The translations under genes were made by a program, and so were the position numbers. This document shows positions 6,418 through 12,434 of a DNA stretch of 12,434 bases, one piece after another. The notes beneath the pieces were generated by a model. It saw only the letters and a program-made list of their open reading frames with translations. It was not told the origin of the DNA and made no database searches. Location: contig DEHC01000070.1 in assembly GCA_002351705.1 (NCBI GenBank), forward strand, positions 44,182 to 56,615. The letters run 5' to 3'. The stretch comes from Gammaproteobacteria bacterium UBA2810 (GTDB lineage Bacteria > Pseudomonadota > Gammaproteobacteria > Enterobacterales > Succinivibrionaceae). Each line of letters starts with the position of its first letter. The stretch's first letter is position 1.

Positions 6418-9400
6418 TGAGAATCGCCAACATTGTTACCGGTTTTCTTAAAACACTCTCAGGACTCATTGTTTTCGTATCCGCAGCCTCATGGGCCGGC
6501 GCACTGCCTTCTGCAAGATTCGGCGGGAATGAGCTTGAGGCTGTTACATCGGTCAATGACTATGTCTATTACGAGCTCAATCTCGGGACAGATGTTTTTG
6601 ACTGCAACGGGACGATTCCGGTGACGATGCCGGTGCTTTCCCGTGATGCCGCTCCTGCTAACTACCAGCAGCCGCTTATTGTTATAAAGGCAAAAAAAGC
6701 GTCCATAAGCGAGGGCTGCAGCTTTAAGGCAGAGAACAGGAATAACAGATTTGATGTGCTGATCATAGCCTCAGAGAAAGACTCGGAAATAGTCAATGGG
6801 GCAGATCCGCTGGCTGTCAACGGCTGGGACGGCACAGGCTTCAGGGTGACGAGTCCTTCGGGAAGCGTATATTTTCCCTCAGACTCTGCGCTTTCGCCAG
6901 CAAACGTCAAACTTGCAGACATGCTTACTAGTGATTCAAATACGAGCAACTGCGTGGTCAAGTCCTTCGTACTGACTAAAATAAGCGGCACCTGCGGAAA
7001 GCGTCGATTCAGGATAGATGTGAGAGGCGAAGGTACATGCAGCATAAGCAGCGACTTAATTTATTACATAAGATCTAACAACGGGTATGACGTTGGAAAG
7101 ACTACTTATAACTTTGATATAAATAATGGTATTTATTCACTACCAAGCATTGAAGCCAATCCAGGGAACAATCGGAATTATGACTGGTTTCTGCAAGCAT
7201 TAGGGGTTAGAGTCGGAGGCGTCTTAAGGTATTTTGGCGGCAAAGAGCTCTATGACGGTGTTTCTCTTGACGTTACGAAAGTCGGCAGTGAAAGCGGTGA
7301 GAAAACAGCCGGCAAAGAGGCATTCTACCGTGTCAGAGTCATGGATGGCGGACAGGAGTGCACAAACGTGCTCCCTGTAGTTAAGGCTGGACTCCTGAGG
7401 AGCAAGGACAATGAGAAGTCAGATGTCAGTGCGCAGGTAAACGGGGAGGAGATCGGCTTTGTCTCTTCTTCAGGTGATGAGCCGCCAACGGAATTCAAGC
7501 TCGGTCCCGTCGGGAGCGGCTCGGAAAAAGGTGCTGGGTTTGGTTTTGACTACAGTGATTTCGGGCTGAGCACGCTTTATATCTCGGTAGTTCCCGGCAG
7601 CGGTTCTAGATACGCAGACAACAGATCCGATCGTAGATTATTGCCTTTGATCCTCAGGGGCTCTGCGGAGATCTCGAGTTTTCCGCAGGGGATCTGCGTG
7701 AGGTATTCCCAGGAGAACAAAAACAAGCTCTGCAGCAGCGGCTGCGAGCTCATCCGCTCCGGAGAGGAGTTCCTGCTCGACATCCTGCCTGTCGCATACT
7801 CGGGAAGTGACGATGATCCTCTCGCCTGCTCCGATGAGGCAGTAAAATCAAGGGTTCTTCCCTCCTTCCGGATGAATGACATCCCGCTTCTCCGCACCAT
7901 CTCAAGGGAGAAGCATGAGAATACGCCTGATCCTGCCGAGGACCGCGATATCCCCGCTGAAATCGAGACGATGCAGGGAAGCGATGACACGGCAGTTTCC
8001 GGGAAATTTGACTACGGCTCCGAGGGGAGCCTCCTTCCAGACGGCATGAAGCTCAGGGCGAGGATCGGGAGCGCAGGAACCTTCCGCGCGCATATCCCGT
8101 CAATTGAGTTTACCGAGGAGCTCAAGTCTACCGAATCCTGGAGCGAGGAGCTCAGCTGGATTTACCCGTACGCCTACCGGATCTGGTGGGATGACAGCGC
8201 CGTTCCCTCAGAGCTGTACGCAAAGAGCTTGTCGTTCTGCAGAAAGGCAGACTCGGGCTCATCGAAGTACCCGTGGTTCACCTACGCAGGGCAGCCGTTC
8301 CGCCTCAGGAATGCCCGTATCGAGGCGATCAACAAGCAGGGCGGCGTCATAAAGAACTATGACTCCTCCATCTTCTCGCACGCGACTGACGTCCCGCGCC
8401 TGATGCCGTTCGCGAGGGAAGGAACGGAATTCTTGAGAAGCGCTGAGACAATAGAGCGCCTTCCTGAGACTGACGCTGCTGCCCCCGGATGGCAGGGCTG
8501 GACTGACGGCTGGCTCTATACCCGTGACGCATCATCAAATACTGCCATGACCCACGAGTACTATTTCCGGCTCCTGAAGGACGGCCTCAAGGCGCCTCTC
8601 ACGCTCTATACCGGCGTCGGCATGGAAAGCATCAGCGGAACCGGGCGCAGCGTCGTCTGCGGCCTGGACGGAAACGGCGAGCGCTTCTCCGCGTCGGCTC
8701 CGGCGGCGGAGGGTGCCGAGGGCACCGGCACTGAAACTCCCGTATCAGCGCCTGATGAGTTCTGCGCCTTCGGCGGGAAGAGCGCCTATGCGTCCATGAA
8801 CTTCCTTACGGGGCGCCTCCGCGCCGTCTCAGGGAGGACGGGAAGCGCCGGGGCCGCGTATATTCCTTTCGTCGCGGAGTACGTCTCCGGATTTGATGAG
8901 GGCGGGAGCCCTGTCTGGACGCAGAACTATCCTGACAGCTGCACGGTCCTGTCCTTCGGCAGGGACGCGGAGTCCCCCTTCAGCTTTAGCGAGCGGATCG
9001 TGTCAGAGAGCAGCGTGAAGGACACTGCCGCTGTCTCACCGGTGAGAAAGGCCGGAACCGAGCACGATGCGTCTGACGCCTTCACGGTGACGCCTCAGGG
9101 CGGGATCCCCTTCAGCATCAATTTCTCCGGGACTTACCGCGGGAAGATTGAGAACAGCGAGAGCGCCGCTCCGGAGAGCAGCGTCTTCGCGAGAATGAGG
9201 AACGGCACCGCGGTGCTGAGGCTTATCCTGAACGGAAACTTCGAGGACTACGGCGCGAGAAGGGCAGATTTCAGGTATGTCCTGAAGAGAAGCACCATTG
9301 GCCCCCTTAAGGATACGGAGACCGATACCTTTGATCTCAAATCGGCTGAGAGCCCGTTGTGGCTCGGCGACACAGTGATAGGATCGGTGATTTTCGGCGG

Positions 9401-9446
9401 AAGGGTCGTGAGCCCCAGGATGATATATCTCCAGGATGGAAACTGA
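6417..9446 (+). CDS. mshQ: MshQ-like large exported protein (DUF6701-type)
   Basis: The 1009-residue protein starts with a Sec signal peptide: MRIANIV, a hydrophobic core to about residue 25, and a likely cut after A27-G28-A29. The rest looks beta-rich, with many Gly, Ser and paired Cys and no membrane anchor. The C-terminal end IGSVIFGGRVVSPRMIYLQD matches the end of MshQ/DUF6701 proteins (pattern: V.FG, then R.IY). Last place after mshP is the standard position of mshQ. I see no LamG-type domain as found in some MshQ proteins. ATG 6417 follows GGGGAGGG by six bases; ATG 6414 also overlaps the mshP stop and is nearly as good. A stretch around 7021-7200 is much lower in GC than the remainder. 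A surface or pilus-tip adhesin role is inferred. Confidence 0.8.
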   Translation: MRIANIVTGFLKTLSGLIVFVSAASWAGALPSARFGGNELEAVTSVNDYVYYELNLGTDVFDCNGTIPVTMPVLSRDAAPANYQQPLIVIKAKKASISEGCSFKAENRNNRFDVLIIASEKDSEIVNGADPLAVNGWDGTGFRVTSPSGSVYFPSDSALSPANVKLADMLTSDSNTSNCVVKSFVLTKISGTCGKRRFRIDVRGEGTCSISSDLIYYIRSNNGYDVGKTTYNFDINNGIYSLPSIEANPGNNRNYDWFLQALGVRVGGVLRYFGGKELYDGVSLDVTKVGSESGEKTAGKEAFYRVRVMDGGQECTNVLPVVKAGLLRSKDNEKSDVSAQVNGEEIGFVSSSGDEPPTEFKLGPVGSGSEKGAGFGFDYSDFGLSTLYISVVPGSGSRYADNRSDRRLLPLILRGSAEISSFPQGICVRYSQENKNKLCSSGCELIRSGEEFLLDILPVAYSGSDDDPLACSDEAVKSRVLPSFRMNDIPLLRTISREKHENTPDPAEDRDIPAEIETMQGSDDTAVSGKFDYGSEGSLLPDGMKLRARIGSAGTFRAHIPSIEFTEELKSTESWSEELSWIYPYAYRIWWDDSAVPSELYAKSLSFCRKADSGSSKYPWFTYAGQPFRLRNARIEAINKQGGVIKNYDSSIFSHATDVPRLMPFAREGTEFLRSAETIERLPETDAAAPGWQGWTDGWLYTRDASSNTAMTHEYYFRLLKDGLKAPLTLYTGVGMESISGTGRSVVCGLDGNGERFSASAPAAEGAEGTGTETPVSAPDEFCAFGGKSAYASMNFLTGRLRAVSGRTGSAGAAYIPFVAEYVSGFDEGGSPVWTQNYPDSCTVLSFGRDAESPFSFSERIVSESSVKDTAAVSPVRKAGTEHDASDAFTVTPQGGIPFSINFSGTYRGKIENSESAAPESSVFARMRNGTAVLRLILNGNFEDYGARRADFRYVLKRSTIGPLKDTETDTFDLKSAESPLWLGDTVIGSVIFGGRVVSPRMIYLQDGN

Positions 9447-10080
9447 GGAAAATGCATGGCTAGTCCCTGATCTTAAGGACGGGGCGGTGTTCGAAACCAA
9501 AGTCGTGATTAAGAGGAGCATCTTCATCACGACCGTGGGGCGCGTGCGCGGCCTTGAGGGCGCCAAGAAGTTCGTCGCTGACATCTCCGCGAAGTACAGC
9601 GACGCGAGGCACAACCCCTTTGCCTTCAACGGGGGCCCCGCGGGAAACAGCGGCTTTGCCGGCTGCTCCGATGACGGCGAGCCGCACGGTACAGCGGGGC
9701 AGCCCATGCTGCAGGTGGTGCTCCACTCCGGCATCGGCGAGGTCGCTGCGGTCGTCACCCGCTACTTCGGCGGCATAAAGCTCGGGACAGGCGGCCTGGT
9801 GCGCGCCTACCAGGGATGCGTGAGCGACACCATGAAAGAGCTTCCGGTAAAGAAGTTCATTGAGATGAAAGCATTCCGCGTAAGGCTCTCCATGGCCTAC
9901 ATAGGGGCGCTCAAGCGCCTCATGGGGCAGACCGGGGCCGAGACCCTTGAAGAAAATTATGGGGCGGAGGCTGATTTTCTGGTAAACGTCCCCATAAAAG
10001 AAGAGAAACGTTTTGCCGCGGCGGTGGTCTCGCTCTCCTCGGGCTCAGCCATTCTGAGCGAGGTGCCGGCGCTACAGTAG
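9436..10080 (+). CDS. yigZ: YigZ family protein (IMPACT N-terminal domain plus DUF1949)
   Basis: The 214-residue protein matches E. coli YigZ in length and layout. The IMPACT-type N-terminal domain shows DARHNPFAF (56-64), SDDGEPHGTAGQPML (78-92) and TRYFGGIKLGTGGLVRAY (108-125). The C-terminal ferredoxin-like DUF1949 region covers about 145-205. The exact cellular role is unsettled; eukaryotic IMPACT regulates translation under stress through Gcn1, and the bacterial protein is cytoplasmic. The start at 9436 overlaps the mshQ end by 11 bases and has only a weak ribosome site, so translation may depend on coupling to mshQ. This places a widely conserved gene in the pilus transcript, unlike its E. 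coli context. Confidence 0.93.
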   Translation: METEENAWLVPDLKDGAVFETKVVIKRSIFITTVGRVRGLEGAKKFVADISAKYSDARHNPFAFNGGPAGNSGFAGCSDDGEPHGTAGQPMLQVVLHSGIGEVAAVVTRYFGGIKLGTGGLVRAYQGCVSDTMKELPVKKFIEMKAFRVRLSMAYIGALKRLMGQTGAETLEENYGAEADFLVNVPIKEEKRFAAAVVSLSSGSAILSEVPALQ

Positions 10081-10111
10081 ATTTTTCATAAAGACAGGAA
10101 TACGGAAATAA

Positions 10112-12148
10112 ATGAGAGAACTTCCCAAGTTTTCGGCAATAGATCCCGCGAAGATCGTGCCGTCAGTACAGCAGGCCATTTCTGACTACAAAAAGGCGAT
10201 AGAGGATGCCTGCGCGAAAGGCGTCTATACCTGGAATGACTTCATTGTCCCCCTCAATCAGGCTGACAAGAAGTTTGACGATGTCTGGCATCCCGTTGTG
10301 CACCTCAACGGCGTCACCAACACCCCGGAGCTCAGGAAGGCCTTCGAGAAGTGCCTTCCAGCGGTAACCGAGTTCTACAACTGGGCAGGGCAGCATGAGG
10401 GACTCTTCAAGGGTTACACCGCGCTGCACGAGAGCCCGGAGTTTTCTAAGCTCAGCAAAGCGCAGCAGACTGAGATCAATCATGAGCTGAGGGACTTCAA
10501 ACTCTCGGGATTCGGACTTCCTGAAGACAAAAAGAAGCGCTTCAACGAGATAGCGTCCGAGCTCTCGCAGCTTGCCGCGAAGTTCGGCAACAACCTCCTC
10601 GACTCGACCGTGGGCTGGAGCAAGGTTGTAACCGACAGGTCGCTTCTTGAGGGACTCCCGGAGTCATATCTTGCCGGAGCGAAGGAGAAGGCCGAGGCAA
10701 AGGGGCTTAAGGACTCCTGGCTCCTCACCCTTGACTTCCCGAGCTACAGGCAGGTCATCATGTACGCCGAGAACCGGGAGCTGAGACGCGAGATCTATGA
10801 GGCTTACATGACCCGCGCGTCAGAGCTCGGACCCAATGCCGGCAAGTGGGACAACGGACCTGTAATGCGCGACATCCTGAGGCTCTCCGAGGAGCAGGCA
10901 AGAATCCTCGGCTGCAGCAATTACGCTGAGCTCTCGCTCATCCCCAAGATGGCAGGCAGCACCTCCGAGGTGTTCGGCTTCCTCAGGGAGCTTGCAGCGC
11001 GCGCGAAGCCGCAGGCCGAGAAAGAGCTCGCGGACCTCAGGAAGTTCGCAGCGGAGAATCTCGGCATGAAGGAGCTTGAGCCCTGGGACATGACCTGGGC
11101 TGCCGAGAAGCAGAGAAAGGCGCTCTATGACATCGATGACGAGCAGCTCCGTCCGTACTTCCCGCTCGAGCGCGTGCTCTCAGGTCTCTTCGAGACTGCG
11201 CACCGGCTCTACGGCATTAGTGTGAAAAAGCACGAGGGCAGCGTTGATGTCTGGAATGAGGATGTCAGGTTCTTTGATGTCTTCGATGTGGACGGCTCGC
11301 TCATCGGGCACTTCTACTATGATCCGTTCGCCCGTGAGATGAAGCAGAGCGGCGCCTGGATGGACACCTGCCTTGATCTCGGGAAGGCTCCAGACGGCAC
11401 GGTGCTTGAGCCGGTTGCCTACCTCTGCACCAACTTTACGAAGCCTGCTAAGGGTGAGGAGGCAAGGCTTACCCACGATGACGTTATAACCATCTTCCAC
11501 GAGTTCGGCCACGGGCTCAACCTTCTGCTCACCGCAGTCGATGACGCCCCGGGCGTCACCGGCATCAACGGCGTTGCCTGGGACACGGTCGAGCTCCCGA
11601 GCCAGTTCATGGAGAACTGGTGCTGGGAGAAGGACGCTCTCTCCTACATCTCCGGAAGGACCGACACCGGCGAGCCGCTGCCTGACGACATCCTGAAGCG
11701 CCTCCTTGACGCGAAGAACTTCCATTCCGCGATGGCAACCGTGAGGCAGCTCGAGTTCGCGCTCACCGACTTCACGCTCTTCGCGGAGTACGATCCGGAG
11801 CACGGCAGGACCGTCGAGCAGATCACCGATGAGGTGAGAAAGGAGGTCAGGGTTGTCCCGACAGCACCGTTTGACCGCTTTCTCTGCTCGTTCTCCCATA
11901 TCTTCAACGGCGGCTACTCTGCGGGCTACTACAGCTACAAGTGGGCCGAGGTCCTCGCGGAGGATGCTTACTCCAAGTTCGAGGAGAACGGGATATTCGA
12001 CCGCAAGACCGGTGATCTCTTCAGGAAGTGCATTCTCTCGGTCGGCGGCTCATGCGATCCGATGGAGGCCTTCGTCGCGTTCCGCGGCAGGAAGCCGACC
12101 ATCGACGCGTTGCTCCGCCACACCGGCATCACTGACGTGAAGAAATGA
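10112..12148 (+). CDS. prlC: Oligopeptidase A (M3 family zinc metallopeptidase)
   Basis: PrlC degrades short peptides in the cytoplasm, including cleaved signal peptides. The 678-residue product is about the same length as the E. coli enzyme (680). The zinc site is complete: HEFGH at 463-467 (H463, E464, H467) and E494 in VELPSQFMENWCWE. The N-terminal YTWNDFIVPL and HLNGVTNTPELRKAFE, and the late SHIFNGGYSAGYYSYKWAEV, are typical of the family; the last supplies the substrate-binding tyrosines. The spacing from H467 to E494 is one residue longer than I recall for E. coli. GGAA lies five bases before the ATG. No promoter is evident in the 31 bases after yigZ, so it is probably cotranscribed with yigZ. 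Confidence 0.96.
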   Translation: MRELPKFSAIDPAKIVPSVQQAISDYKKAIEDACAKGVYTWNDFIVPLNQADKKFDDVWHPVVHLNGVTNTPELRKAFEKCLPAVTEFYNWAGQHEGLFKGYTALHESPEFSKLSKAQQTEINHELRDFKLSGFGLPEDKKKRFNEIASELSQLAAKFGNNLLDSTVGWSKVVTDRSLLEGLPESYLAGAKEKAEAKGLKDSWLLTLDFPSYRQVIMYAENRELRREIYEAYMTRASELGPNAGKWDNGPVMRDILRLSEEQARILGCSNYAELSLIPKMAGSTSEVFGFLRELAARAKPQAEKELADLRKFAAENLGMKELEPWDMTWAAEKQRKALYDIDDEQLRPYFPLERVLSGLFETAHRLYGISVKKHEGSVDVWNEDVRFFDVFDVDGSLIGHFYYDPFAREMKQSGAWMDTCLDLGKAPDGTVLEPVAYLCTNFTKPAKGEEARLTHDDVITIFHEFGHGLNLLLTAVDDAPGVTGINGVAWDTVELPSQFMENWCWEKDALSYISGRTDTGEPLPDDILKRLLDAKNFHSAMATVRQLEFALTDFTLFAEYDPEHGRTVEQITDEVRKEVRVVPTAPFDRFLCSFSHIFNGGYSAGYYSYKWAEVLAEDAYSKFEENGIFDRKTGDLFRKCILSVGGSCDPMEAFVAFRGRKPTIDALLRHTGITDVKK

Positions 12149-12171
12149 GGTGAGTCTCTGAGTCCTCAGGC

Positions 12172-12197
12172 ATGCTCCCGCGTTATGACGGGAGCAT
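12172..12197 (+). other. Perfect hairpin between prlC and its terminator
   Basis: ATGCTCCCG (12172-12180) and CGGGAGCAT (12189-12197) form a perfect nine-pair stem with an eight-base loop. No T-run follows, so it may protect the mRNA 3' end or assist the terminator ten bases further on. Confidence 0.6.
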
Positions 12198-12206
12198 CAG
12201 GAGTTT

Positions 12207-12236
12207 GAAAGCCCGCCATGTGCGGGCTTTCTTGTA
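12207..12236 (+). terminator. Intrinsic terminator of the yigZ-prlC transcript
   Basis: GAAAGCCCGC (12207-12216) and GCGGGCTTTC (12222-12231) form a ten-pair, GC-cored stem with a five-base loop, followed by TTGT. It is nearly symmetric (A-rich before, T-rich after) and could also stop transcription entering from the right. Confidence 0.88.
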
Positions 12237-12241
12237 CTCGG

Positions 12242-12411
12242 ACTTGCTCAAAACCGGTTTTTACTTGCTCAAAATACCAGAATAGTATTTTTTAAAAGTT
12301 TTTAGATAAATCAGATGATTATGCAAAAACTCATTTGAAAATAAGCCGGATTCAAGGGGTTACTTGCTCAAAACCAATTTTTACTTGCTCAAAATCTATA
12401 CTTGCTCAAAA
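12242..12411. repeat. Five directly repeated copies of ACTTGCTCAAAA
   Basis: Exact 12-base copies start at 12242, 12263, 12362, 12383 and 12400. Copies 1-2 and copies 3-4 are each 21 bases apart and share the spacer CC(GG/AA)TTTTT, so the pair is duplicated with an offset of exactly 120 bases. The fifth copy follows the fourth after 17 bases. The surrounding DNA is AT-rich and has no gene. The layout resembles the multiple transposase-binding sites near the ends of Tn7-like or IS21-type elements, or iterons. No element gene is in view, so identity is open. Confidence 0.85.
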
Positions 12412-12432
12412 TAGGGGCTATTGCATAACCCC
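12356..12432. repeat. Inverted repeat GGGGTTA / TAACCCC around repeat copies 3-5
   Basis: GGGGTTA (12356-12362) and TAACCCC (12426-12432) are perfect inverted copies enclosing three of the five 12-mers. A competing pairing, GGGG (12414-12417) with CCCC (12429-12432), could form a small hairpin at the window end. It may mark an element boundary, but seven bases could occur by chance. Confidence 0.35.
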
Positions 12433-12434
12433 GT

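Noticed and set aside
9036..9758. 240-codon open frame on the minus strand across the mshQ-yigZ junction
   Set aside because: It lies opposite two well-supported genes; its translation shows no recognisable domain and follows from the codon bias of the + strand.
11180..11899. 239-codon open frame on the minus strand within prlC
   Set aside because: It is antisense to the conserved catalytic region of PrlC and is explained by GC-rich codons of that gene.
12242..12411. CRISPR array
   Set aside because: The repeats are only 12 bases, spacing is irregular (21, 99, 21, 17), spacers are partly identical and no cas gene is visible.

Overview
The window reads as chromosomal DNA of a gammaproteobacterium. 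The left edge has glmM, secG and a tRNA-Leu(GAG) in the order known from E. coli (glmM-secG-leuU), and the tRNA genes encode their own CCA ends. The right half holds mannose-sensitive-haemagglutinin (MSHA)-type pilus genes, a YigZ/IMPACT gene and oligopeptidase A (prlC). The fairly GC-rich coding sequence, the MSHA-type genes and an AAA-ATPase-like/PD-(D/E)XK gene of a kind common in gut and rumen anaerobes suggest a host-associated member of the Aeromonadales, perhaps Succinivibrionaceae. That placement is inference.

Layout, all genes on the + strand. Positions 1-438 are the 3' part of glmM. A terminator-like hairpin whose right arm overlaps a good sigma70 promoter separates it from secG (567-1034), which has an unusually long charged tail. 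Two tRNA-Leu genes follow (GAG 1048-1134, CAG 1156-1242). Positions 1477-3270 hold a solitary AAA-ATPase-like/PDDEXK_9-type gene with altered key residues in both domains. A third tRNA-Leu (GAG, 3551-3637), identical to the first, follows behind its own near-consensus promoter. The ATPase gene and the CAG tRNA therefore lie between two identical tRNA genes.

Positions 3771-9446 are a tightly overlapping five-gene operon that matches mshC-mshD-mshO-mshP-mshQ in order, size and motifs: four prepilin-like minor pilins and a large exported MshQ/DUF6701-type protein. No major pilin (mshA), mshB or assembly gene (mshE, mshG, mshL and others) is present beside it. The operon runs by overlap into yigZ (9436-10080) and then, after 31 bases, into prlC (10112-12148), which ends at two strong hairpins, the second an intrinsic terminator.

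The last 200 bases are AT-rich and non-coding. They carry five copies of the 12-mer ACTTGCTCAAAA in a regular arrangement, which may be the subterminal binding-site array of a transposable element or other mobile or replicative element lying beyond the right edge.

Functionally, glmM (amino-sugar synthesis), secG (protein export), yigZ and prlC are housekeeping. The msh genes would form a pilus tip or priming complex. The region between tRNA-Leu and prlC looks like an accessory insertion into conserved surroundings.
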